From positions 1 through 5,547 of the forward strand of contig CAJMRA010000183.1 of NCBI GenBank assembly GCA_905215675.1: a stretch of DNA of 5,547 nucleotides. The letters are read 5' to 3'. This stretch comes from an uncultured bacterium. Its GTDB lineage: Bacteria > Desulfobacterota > Desulfovibrionia > Desulfovibrionales > Desulfovibrionaceae. Below the pieces are notes generated by a model. That model searched no databases. It was not told where the DNA came from and worked only from the letters and a program-made list of their open reading frames with translations. Every line of letters begins with the position of its first letter. Position 1 is the stretch's first letter. The position numbers and the translations under genes are program-made. Below, piece after piece: positions 1 to 5,492 of this stretch.

Positions 1-30
1 CCCTTGTGCGCTAGCCAAGGGGGTTCCCCT
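1..30 (+). other. Small hairpin region upstream of the first gene
   Basis: Two mutually exclusive short stems are visible: CCCTTG (1-6) with CAAGGG (16-21), and AGGGG (18-22) with CCCCT (26-30). There is no U-tract after either stem, so a rho-independent terminator is not supported. The region may be the end of an upstream intergenic hairpin cut off by the window edge. Function is unknown. Confidence 0.25.
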
Positions 31-81
31 CCCCCAAACAACACACACCCACACACACCAAAAAAAACAGGCGGAAAGAAC
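31..81 (+). promoter_or_regulatory. CA-rich leader, A-run and ribosome binding site
   Basis: The leader is almost pure C and A from 31 to 60, followed by eight A residues (60-67) and an AGGCGG Shine-Dalgarno-like sequence (69-74) seven bases before the ATG at 82. Such a tract would be unstructured and accessible to ribosomes, which fits a strongly translated virion gene. The ribosome binding site decides the start at 82 over the in-frame TTG at position 4 and the in-frame ATG at 112. No -35/-10 promoter can be supported here. Confidence 0.55.
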
Positions 82-2784
82 ATGTCGAGGTTGCAGGAGT
101 ATCGGCGGCGGATGGGCGCGGCGGGCGTGCGCGTGCCCGGGGCGGTGCGTGTGGCGGCGGCGCCACAGGGAGCGGACGGGGCGGCGCGGGAGCTGGCGGC
201 GGCGGTGGACGGGGCTCTGGGGCAGGCGGGGCGTCTGCTGGCGCGGGAGCATGTGCGGACGGAGCGGACGCGCATGGACGAGAGCCTGCTTGCGGCGCGC
301 AAGGAATTTTCGGAATGGCAGGCGACCTACATGCAGGAGCATCAGGGCGGTAACGCGCTGCATGCCGGAGAGGATTTTCGCGCGAAGATGGACGAGATTG
401 CCGGGAAGTACCGGCAGGCGTTCAACGGCCCCGACAATGAGGTTTTCGGGCAGCTGCTCGGGGGGCAGATGGCGGCGCTGCGCCTGCGGGCGGGCGAGCA
501 GGGCGACGCGTATGCGGCGCGGCAGCGCGGACTGTGGGAAAACAGCGTGCTGGAGGGGCGGAAGGCGCAATTGCTGGCCGATGCCGAAAGCGAGCCGGGG
601 AATGGGGCGTGGCTTGATTTTCAGCTGGGCGAATACGGCAGGGCGCTGGAGGCGCGCGGACTGGATGCGACCGCGCCCATGCGGGAGCTTGCCGACGCGG
701 TGCAGCTGCGGCGGGGGCTGTCCTATGTGCGGCGCGGCGAGCTGGACGCGGCGACCGGCCTGTTGCAGGGCTGGAAGTCCGGCCCCCTGCGGCCGGGGGA
801 CATTTCCGCGCGGTACGAGAGCGGCGCGGACGGCAGCGCCGCCATTGGTTATGACGGCACGGGCGGCACGTCCTATGGGCGGTGGCAGTTTTCCAGTACG
901 CGGGGGAGCATGGACGGCTTTCTGCGTTTCCTTGAGGGCAGGGGCGGAGAGGCGGCGGCCGTGGCCGCGCGGCTGCGGGCGGCGGGGCCTGCCGATACGG
1001 GCGGCACATCCGGGGCCATGCCGGAGGCGTGGAAGCGGGCGGCGCAAACGCCGGGCTTCGGCGACTGGGAACGGGAGTTCGCGCAACGGGAATTTTACGA
1101 ACCGGCCGTGCGGGGACTTCCCGCCGGGGCGGCCGCCGCCGTGGAGCAGTCGCCCATGCTGCAACAGATGGTCTGGAGTACGGCCGTGCAGCACGGAGCC
1201 GGGGGCGCGGCGGACATTTTCCGCAAGGCGTGGCGAGACGGCATGACGGACGCCGACTTTGTGCGCGCGGCGTATGAGGAGCGCGCCGGGCGCTTCGGAA
1301 GTTCCGCGCCGGAGGTGCGGGCATCGGTGCAACGGCGCTTGCGGCGCGAGGCGGGCGATATTCTGGACGGCCTTTCCGGCGCGGGCGGCGTCAACGGTAT
1401 GAGCCTGCAAACCGCCATGCGGCTTGAGGGCGCGATCGACAGGGAACGGGCCGAACTGGAAGCCGCGGAGCGCAAGCGCAAGGAGCAGGCCAGGACGGCG
1501 GCGGCGGGCTTTGCCGATGCGGCGGCCTGCGGGGCGACAGACGGGGACTTTTCGGCGGCGGCCGCCGTGGTGGCCGAAGTGGAAGGGCTGGACGCCGACG
1601 CCGGACAGAAGCTGAGGGCGCGCCTGAACGCGCGGCGGGCGGCATGGGACGTCATGCGGCTGCATGCCGATCAATCCCTGCTCGAGCAGCGCGACGCCGC
1701 CCTGAGCGCGCTTGACGCGCATGAGACGCCCGCCGATGCCCGCGACGCCCTGTCCCCGAAATCCGACGCGGAAAGCCTTATCAATCAGCGCATTCAAGGA
1801 TTCAGGGACGATCCGGCGGCCTTTGCCGCCGCCGCCCGCCCGGAGCTGCTGCGGGACGATCTGAGCCCGGCGGAACGGACGCGCCGTCTGCTTGAGGCGC
1901 AGGCGACCCTCGGCAGGGGATTGAGCGTCGCGCCCCGCGTACTGACAAAGGCACAGGCGGCGGATACGGAACGCGCCTTTGCCGAAAGCGACCCGCAAAC
2001 GCGCCTGCAACTGCTGACGGACATGCGCGCGGGCTACGGCCCGTATTTCACGGCGGCGGCCACGGAGGCCAGACTGCCCGCGCCGGTGATTGCGCTGGGT
2101 TCGACGCTGGATCGTCTGCCGCCCTCAAGGGCGGCCGTGCTGCTTGCGGCCGCCACGGCAAAGGAAAGCGACATTCCCGGCGTCGATAAGGACGCGCGGG
2201 CCTCGGCGCGGGACGCCGTGGCCGGTCTGGACTTCATGCGGCAGCTTACGGCGGCGTCGCGCCGTTTTCCCGGCAACGAGGCGGCGCGGGCGCTGGCCGC
2301 GTCCTGGGAAAAGATGCTGACCAATGCGGCCCTGATGGGCGTGGAGCCGGACGAGGCGGCGACACAGTTTGAAATCGCCGTCGAGGCCGATCCCGACGAC
2401 GGCGGCGGGCATATCCTGCTTTTGCCGAAAGGAAGTCTGCCCGGCGGCTGGGATGTTGACGACGTGGCCGAGGCCGCCGAAGCCGCGCGGGAGGTCGTGC
2501 GGCGGCGACTGACGGACGCCCTGCCGCGCGGGGAAACGCCCCTGCAACGCCGCATGCTGGAACGCGGCGCGCGCCATGCGGCGGACTCCGGCGTCTGGGT
2601 TTCCGCCGCCGACGGCGGAAGCGTGCATCTTGTGGACGAGGTGACGGGCAGGCCCGTGACGTATCCCGACGGCGCGCCCGTGGCCTTTTCGCTGCAAGAG
2701 CTTGCCGCCGTTGCCGCCGACCGGCGGCGCGCGACGGACGCGACGTTTTCCGGGCGGAACAACCGCCTTTTCGGGGGGCGCTGA
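82..2784 (+). CDS. Putative phage DNA-ejection/internal virion protein with lysozyme-like domain
   Basis: The product is 900 residues starting at ATG 82, chosen for the AGGCGG site seven bases upstream. Residues 1-230 are charged, Ala-rich and predicted helical, with no signal peptide. Residues about 238-424 resemble the lysozyme/chitosanase-like domain seen in VgrG3-type effectors and phage cell-wall hydrolases. The visible motifs are ISARYESG (241-248, with Glu246 a candidate catalytic acid), SYGRWQFSS (264-272) and VWSTAVQHGAGG (364-375). The remainder, to residue 900, is long Ala/Glu/Arg-rich helix, with a likely coiled coil around 450-485. No transmembrane segment is obvious. In short-tailed phages, large virion proteins carrying a cell-wall-degrading domain open the peptidoglycan during DNA injection; that role is inferred here from domain, size and neighbour. 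The stop overlaps the start of the next gene (TGATG), so the two are probably translationally coupled. Alternatives are a tail-associated lysozyme or another hydrolase-bearing virion protein. The hydrolase assignment is from recalled motifs, not a search. Confidence 0.7.
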   Translation: MSRLQEYRRRMGAAGVRVPGAVRVAAAPQGADGAARELAAAVDGALGQAGRLLAREHVRTERTRMDESLLAARKEFSEWQATYMQEHQGGNALHAGEDFRAKMDEIAGKYRQAFNGPDNEVFGQLLGGQMAALRLRAGEQGDAYAARQRGLWENSVLEGRKAQLLADAESEPGNGAWLDFQLGEYGRALEARGLDATAPMRELADAVQLRRGLSYVRRGELDAATGLLQGWKSGPLRPGDISARYESGADGSAAIGYDGTGGTSYGRWQFSSTRGSMDGFLRFLEGRGGEAAAVAARLRAAGPADTGGTSGAMPEAWKRAAQTPGFGDWEREFAQREFYEPAVRGLPAGAAAAVEQSPMLQQMVWSTAVQHGAGGAADIFRKAWRDGMTDADFVRAAYEERAGRFGSSAPEVRASVQRRLRREAGDILDGLSGAGGVNGMSLQTAMRLEGAIDRERAELEAAERKRKEQARTAAAGFADAAACGATDGDFSAAAAVVAEVEGLDADAGQKLRARLNARRAAWDVMRLHADQSLLEQRDAALSALDAHETPADARDALSPKSDAESLINQRIQGFRDDPAAFAAAARPELLRDDLSPAERTRRLLEAQATLGRGLSVAPRVLTKAQAADTERAFAESDPQTRLQLLTDMRAGYGPYFTAAATEARLPAPVIALGSTLDRLPPSRAAVLLAAATAKESDIPGVDKDARASARDAVAGLDFMRQLTAASRRFPGNEAARALAASWEKMLTNAALMGVEPDEAATQFEIAVEADPDDGGGHILLLPKGSLPGGWDVDDVAEAAEAAREVVRRRLTDALPRGETPLQRRMLERGARHAADSGVWVSAADGGSVHLVDEVTGRPVTYPDGAPVAFSLQELAAVAADRRRATDATFSGRNNRLFGGR

Positions 2785-2786
2785 TG
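2773..2786 (+). promoter_or_regulatory. Overlapping stop/start (TGATG) with G-rich ribosome binding site
   Basis: The TGA of the upstream gene (2782-2784) shares its A with the ATG of the downstream gene (2784-2786). A run of six G (2773-2778) lies five bases before the ATG. This arrangement is typical of translational coupling and ties the two virion proteins to a common expression level. Confidence 0.6.
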
Positions 2787-4745
2787 CTGTTTGAACAATG
2801 CTTTGCCGGTTTGCCGACGGTCAACGCCCGCGATCTCGTCGCGTCGTGGCGTCCGTCCTATGGGGAATGGCTGGGGGCACAGGCGGCGGAGGGTTTCGAC
2901 CACACAACCACGGGCCGGTATCTGGAAGAAAAGAACATCGCCCTGGAAGAGATGAAGGCGGGCGAGTATGACCCGGCGTATGCGCTGCAACAGGATGCCG
3001 ACGCCCTGAGTCCGGGGGCGCTGCGGCAGGCCTTCGCCCTCAAGGGCTGGACGCCGCCCGCTCCGGATCATGCGCATGCCATGAAGGAGGCGGACTGGAA
3101 GGCGTCGCCCTGGTACAGGAAGGAAATCCCCTTCCGGCCGGACATGACCGAAACGCGCGCCCGTATCATGGCGGAGAACTTTGACCGCCGCCGCTACCGC
3201 GATCAGCTTCTTGCTCGCGGCGGCGAGGTCTACAACGGCGCGGGAGACATGGCGCTGGGCTTCGGCGCGGCCCTGCTGGGCAGCCTGCCCGATCCGATCA
3301 CTGTCCTGCCCGTGGGCGGCGGCATGGCGGCGGCCTCCAGGGCGGGCACGCTGGGCCGCGCGCTGCTGACGGGCGCGAAAACCGGAGCCGTGGAAGGCGC
3401 GGTCTCCACGGCGCTGACGGACGCTGTTGTCCTGCCCGATTTGGCGTCGCGGGGCGAGGATGAGGGCTTTGCCGATCTGGCGCTGGACACGCTGGCCGGA
3501 GGCGTGCTTGGTTCGATCTTCGGCGCTTCCGGCGGCCTGCTTGCCCGCCGCGCGGCACTGCGACGCGGCGCTTCCGGCGGCCTGCTTGCCCGTGCCGGAG
3601 AAGGCCCGGCAACACAGCCCGCGGAAATCCTCCATCCCGGCGAACCGCTGCGGGACTTTGACAGTTCTCCCGATAACGGCTTTCTTGATGCGACCGGACA
3701 GGGATCTGTCACGCATGACGATGCGGCGCAGGCCGCGCGGGCAGACAACGATTTGTTGCGGCAAAGCTGGACGGCGGGCGATCGCCGCGCCGTTGCGGAT
3801 GCCGTCGCCCTGAGCATGAACGACGTGGCCGACGGACGCCCGGCGGACGTGTCGGCAGTGCTGCGGGAATCAAGGACACTGGAGCGGGCTTACAACAGCG
3901 TATTACGCAATCCGCTGAACGGCAGCCCGGACGATGTGCTGGCAACGCTGCAACCGGAGGATATAGAGCGCGTGCTTGTGCATCGCGGCCCGGCGGTCAT
4001 GCGGGACGGGCACATTGTAGTGCAGGGGAGAACGCTGCAACGGGAGACGGGCTACGGGAAAGGCGGTTTCGGCCTTGTGAAGATCATCTTTGCCCACGGG
4101 GAGGGGGGAAACAAACGCCCGGACATGCCGCCGGTTACGCGGGAAGATGTCATTGCCCTGCCCCGACGGATCCGGGAGTATGCGCCGATCGAACGCACGG
4201 ATAACGCAAACGGCTCTGGTGTGACGCGTTGGAACATTCCCCGAGAGGACGGTAACTATCTGGCAATTGTTGTGGGAAGAGGTGCGGACGGCGCGGATTC
4301 GCGCCTTGTGACTATGTATGTGGACGAGGAAGGCGTGGAGCCGTCAAAAAAGAAAACCCGCTCAGGGTCTCTTCCCCTACCGGAAGAGCGGGGGAAGGAT
4401 ACGCGTCAGGGGATTTCGCATTTCGCACCTGACGGCCTGAGCGGGCAAAGTCATATGACTGATTCCAGTTTGCCGGAAACCGCTCCCCTTGTCAATCGTC
4501 CTGCCCCTGATTTTTCGACCGCCGCGGAACCGTCCGCCCTGCCGCGCCTGACGCCGGACGAGGCCCGGCGGGCGGAAGCGGAGGCGCCGGCCGGACAGGA
4601 CGAGGCCCTGCGTCAGGATATGGATGACCTTGAGGCGCGCGGCGCGGCCGACGCCGGGGAAGTGGCCGCATCCCGCACGAATGCGGAAAGCAGCGAAGCC
4701 CTTGGACGTGAGGCACTGAATTCTGCCTGGGCGGTGGAGGAATAG
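2784..4745 (+). CDS. Putative virion/ejection protein with embedded PBECR-type nuclease domain
   Basis: The product is 653 residues. Residues 1-140 are soluble and mixed helical. Residues about 153-280 are Gly/Ala-rich and hydrophobic with many small-residue spacings (for example LGFGAALLGSLPDP), suggesting membrane-interacting helices as in phage ejection proteins. This stretch contains a 15-residue in-frame duplication (GASGGLLAR twice). Residues 402-520 look like the phage barnase/EndoU/colicin E5/RelE-like (PBECR) nuclease fold. The core motif is GYGKGGFGLVKIIFAHG (423-439, with His438 a candidate active-site residue), followed by TREDVIALPRRIREYAPI, a WNIPREDG strand and RLVTMYVDEE. A Lys-rich tail (SKKK, 521-524), a Pro/Ala linker (about 556-597) and an acidic C-terminus (598-653) follow. 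The stop codon TAG is supplied by the terminus of a MITE-like element, so the native C-terminus may be longer. The gene is coupled to the upstream gene by TGATG. The inferred role is a virion protein that carries an RNase-like effector into the host. Virion function is moderate confidence; the nuclease family is fairly confident. Confidence 0.72.
   Translation: MLFEQCFAGLPTVNARDLVASWRPSYGEWLGAQAAEGFDHTTTGRYLEEKNIALEEMKAGEYDPAYALQQDADALSPGALRQAFALKGWTPPAPDHAHAMKEADWKASPWYRKEIPFRPDMTETRARIMAENFDRRRYRDQLLARGGEVYNGAGDMALGFGAALLGSLPDPITVLPVGGGMAAASRAGTLGRALLTGAKTGAVEGAVSTALTDAVVLPDLASRGEDEGFADLALDTLAGGVLGSIFGASGGLLARRAALRRGASGGLLARAGEGPATQPAEILHPGEPLRDFDSSPDNGFLDATGQGSVTHDDAAQAARADNDLLRQSWTAGDRRAVADAVALSMNDVADGRPADVSAVLRESRTLERAYNSVLRNPLNGSPDDVLATLQPEDIERVLVHRGPAVMRDGHIVVQGRTLQRETGYGKGGFGLVKIIFAHGEGGNKRPDMPPVTREDVIALPRRIREYAPIERTDNANGSGVTRWNIPREDGNYLAIVVGRGADGADSRLVTMYVDEEGVEPSKKKTRSGSLPLPEERGKDTRQGISHFAPDGLSGQSHMTDSSLPETAPLVNRPAPDFSTAAEPSALPRLTPDEARRAEAEAPAGQDEALRQDMDDLEARGAADAGEVAASRTNAESSEALGREALNSAWAVEE
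3521..3592 (+). repeat. In-frame 45-bp tandem duplication
   Basis: A 27-bp sequence at 3521-3547 recurs exactly at 3566-3592, with a period of 45 bp (15 codons). It duplicates GASGGLLAR in the Gly/Ala-rich hydrophobic region, giving two GASGGLLAR-containing segments separated by an Arg/Ala-rich spacer. The exact nucleotide identity points to a recent duplication or to active length variation in this segment. Confidence 0.85.
3987..4346 (+). other. PBECR-like nuclease domain (residues 402-521)
   Basis: This is the portion of the 653-residue protein matching the phage barnase/EndoU/colicin E5-D/RelE-like nuclease pattern: a GPAVMRDGHIV entry strand, then G-x-G-K-G-G-F-G-L-V-K-I with a following His-Gly, a helix TREDVIALPRRIREY, and two strands ending in RLVTMYV. 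The family is known from phage polyvalent proteins and MuF-type toxins and is predicted to cut RNA. The TA at 4018-4019, inside the codon for V412, is an empty insertion site for the MITE-like element found downstream. Catalytic residues cannot be assigned firmly by eye. Confidence 0.6.
4357..4445 (+). repeat. Tail module A: long inverted repeat with two internal hairpins
   Basis: The arms CCCGCTCAGG (4357-4366) and CCTGAGCGGG (4436-4445) are perfectly complementary over 10 bp. The 69 bases between them hold two further perfect 7-bp hairpins: CTCTTCC (4369-4375) with GGAAGAG (4382-4388), and CGTCAGG (4404-4410) with CCTGACG (4428-4434). Together these can fold as a three-way junction. The element lies inside the coding region for the Lys-rich tail, immediately after the A-rich SKKK codons. 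Read on the opposite strand, the stem is followed by a T-rich run, so it could also act as an antisense terminator. Confidence 0.7.
4449..4573 (+). repeat. Linker repeat copy 1 (in the intact gene)
   Basis: This 125-bp segment encodes the SHMTDSSLPET...NRPAPDFSTAAEPSA...DEARRA linker. It is repeated downstream at 5057-5181 (116 of 125 bases identical, no gaps) and at 5370-5472 (about 92 of 103 identical over 4470-4572). It joins the nuclease tail to the acidic C-terminus. Confidence 0.9.
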
Positions 4746-4890
4746 AGCGTTTCACCTTTGAAAAAGGCGAAACGCGAGGCTGCGTCACAGCGCCACCCGG
4801 CCCGAAGTGAGCGGAAAAACCGCGCTTTTTCCGCGAAACGACAGGCCGTATGGTTTGAAACGCGGAGCATTTCAAACTGAAATTGCTCTA
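4743..4890. mobile_element. MITE-like multi-hairpin element, complete copy
   Basis: This 148-bp non-coding element begins TAGAGCGTTTCA and ends TGAAATTGCTCTA, giving related inverted ends that each fold back on themselves. Internal hairpins include 4747-4775 (13-bp arms with one mismatch, 3-base loop), 4811-4834 (GCGGAAAAA/TTTTTCCGC, 6-base loop) and a GTTTGAAA/TTTCAAAC stem near the right end. TA borders both sides, as expected for IS630/Tc1-mariner-mobilised miniature elements. Bases 4889-4902 on the right flank equal 4018-4031 of the intact nuclease gene, which identifies the original target. The left flank is instead the 3' end of the 653-residue gene, whose TAG stop is formed by the element's first bases. 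No transposase is encoded. A structured extragenic repeat (REP/BIME-like) is the alternative. Confidence 0.65.
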
Positions 4891-4963
4891 GTGCAGGGGA
4901 GAGCGGCTGGTCGGCATGCATGCAGGGGGGCGAAACGACGAAAAACATCTGTCAAAAAGAAAG

Positions 4964-5054
4964 CCCCCTGTCGCATCCTCGGCTCTGGTTTCCGGCCGGA
5001 GCAGAGATACCGGCCTTGGCAATATGGTTTCGCGTCCGGCGGGCAAACAGGGGG
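4964..5054 (+). repeat. Tail module B: inverted repeat
   Basis: The arms CCCCCTGT (4964-4971) and ACAGGGGG (5047-5054) are perfectly complementary over 8 bp, extendable by a G-T pair (4963/5055), with 75 bases between. Smaller pairings such as CTCTG/CAGAG and GGCCGG/CCGGCC are possible inside. It sits right after an A-rich Lys-codon motif (4953-4962) and ends just before linker copy 2, the same placement as in module A but with an unrelated arm sequence. Confidence 0.6.
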
Positions 5055-5056
5055 TC

Positions 5057-5181
5057 AGTCATAGGACTGATTCCAGTCTGCCGGAAACCGCTGCCCCTGT
5101 CAATCGTCCTGCCCCCGACTTTTCGACCGCCGCGGAACCGCCCGCCCCGCCGCGCCTGACGACGGACGAGGCCCGGCGGGC
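5057..5181 (+). repeat. Linker repeat copy 2
   Basis: This segment is 125 bp, ungapped against copy 1, with nine substitutions (93% identity). Several substitutions are silent third-position changes. It lies in a different frame relative to the upstream gene (offset 608 bp) and continues directly into CATGCGGGAC, the start of another nuclease unit. Confidence 0.9.
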
Positions 5182-5247
5182 ATGCGGGACAACCGCTATT
5201 ACCGTTTGCAAAGATGAGACAGATAACTACGGTTTATCCCAAAAAAG

Positions 5248-5361
5248 AAGGCCTCTTGTGTCCTCCGCGAGAGAGAACCCACACAATGGTGGCAAGTCCC
5301 TTAACTACGGAGATACTGCCGGGGGAAGTTTTATTCATTCCTCCCGGAGACAAGAGGCCTT
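5248..5361 (+). repeat. Tail module C: long inverted repeat
   Basis: The arms AAGGCCTCTTGT (5248-5259) and ACAAGAGGCCTT (5350-5361) are perfectly complementary over 12 bp and enclose 90 bases. After one mismatch, three more pairs (TCC/GGA) are possible. Inside, an imperfect CCGGG/CCCGG hairpin is visible near 5319-5346. It occupies the same position as the inverted repeats of modules A and B: after an A-rich Lys-codon motif (5241-5249) and before the shared linker. Confidence 0.75.
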
Positions 5362-5369
5362 TACTACTA

Positions 5370-5472
5370 TTGCCGGAAACCGCTGCCACAGTCAATCGTC
5401 CTGCCCCCGACTTTTCGACCGCCGCGGAACCGTCCGCCCCGCCGCGTCGGACGCCGGACGAGGCCCTGCGGT
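5370..5472 (+). repeat. Linker repeat copy 3
   Basis: This copy is about 89% identical to copy 1 (offset exactly 900 bp) over 103 bases. In its homologous frame it reads LPETAATVNRPAPDFSTAAEPSAPP and then runs to a TAG provided by the next MITE-like element. It lacks the upstream SHMTDSS part present in copies 1 and 2. Confidence 0.88.
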
Positions 5473-5492
5473 CATGCGGGACGGGCACATTG

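Larger units (their letters stand above)
4891..5181 (+). pseudogene. Degraded nuclease-tail unit 2 (tail module B plus linker copy 2)
   Basis: This is a broken copy of the 3' part of the nuclease gene. It begins with the 12 bases just after the insertion TA (GTGCAGGGGAGA, matching 4020-4031), then has lost nearly all of the nuclease domain. It resumes at a Lys-rich tail (HLSKRKPPVASS in the frame starting at 4892) and linker copy 2 (HRTDSSLPETAAPVNRPAPDF). The entry fragment is in a different frame from the tail, so it cannot encode the original domain. There is no good start codon: the ATG at 4916 lacks a well-placed ribosome binding site. It could be debris or a silent donor cassette for the tail of the intact gene. 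Confidence 0.65.
5182..5492 (+). pseudogene. Degraded nuclease-tail unit 3 (tail module C plus linker copy 3)
   Basis: The unit starts with a CATGCGGGAC remnant of the nuclease entry, then jumps to what looks like the last strand of a nuclease domain and its Lys-rich tail (AITVCKDETDNYGLSQKRRP). This is comparable to RLVTMYVDEEGVEPSKKK in the intact gene. The tail is in the same frame as linker copy 2, but linker copy 3 lies in another frame, so a frameshift near 5369 breaks the unit. It ends with 28 bases (5468-5495) identical to 3993-4020, the entry to a further nuclease copy, interrupted by the second MITE-like element. The segment 5195-5370 is visibly more AT-rich than its surroundings, suggesting a different origin for module C. 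Confidence 0.6.

Noticed and set aside
149..1655. Several long overlapping open frames on both strands within the first gene
   Set aside because: All are Arg/Pro/Ala-rich low-complexity translations in the wrong frame. The lysozyme-like motifs and the ribosome binding site support only the frame starting at 82.
2034..3764. 576-codon open frame on the minus strand
   Set aside because: It spans the junction of the two plus-strand genes and encodes an Arg/Ala/Gly-rich sequence with no recognisable domain. It is a shadow of high-GC codon bias.
4811..4834. Rho-independent terminator (GCGGAAAAA/TTTTTCCGC hairpin)
   Set aside because: The T residues are in the stem rather than a tail after it, and the hairpin is one of several in the MITE-like element. 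A terminator role for the whole element remains possible but is not shown.
5248..5361. Retron msr-msd RNA suggested by the 12-bp terminal inverted repeat and length
   Set aside because: There is no reverse transcriptase gene nearby, and the segment aligns in position with coding tails A and B, including a Lys-rich motif. A tail module explains it better.
4449..5472. Diversity-generating retroelement template/variable repeats
   Set aside because: Differences among linker copies are not concentrated at adenines, and no reverse transcriptase is visible.
4449..5472. CRISPR array or integron cassette array
   Set aside because: Only three linker copies of about 100-125 bp exist, with irregular spacing (608 and 292 bp), no short repeat-spacer pattern, no attC-like core sites and no integrase or cas genes.
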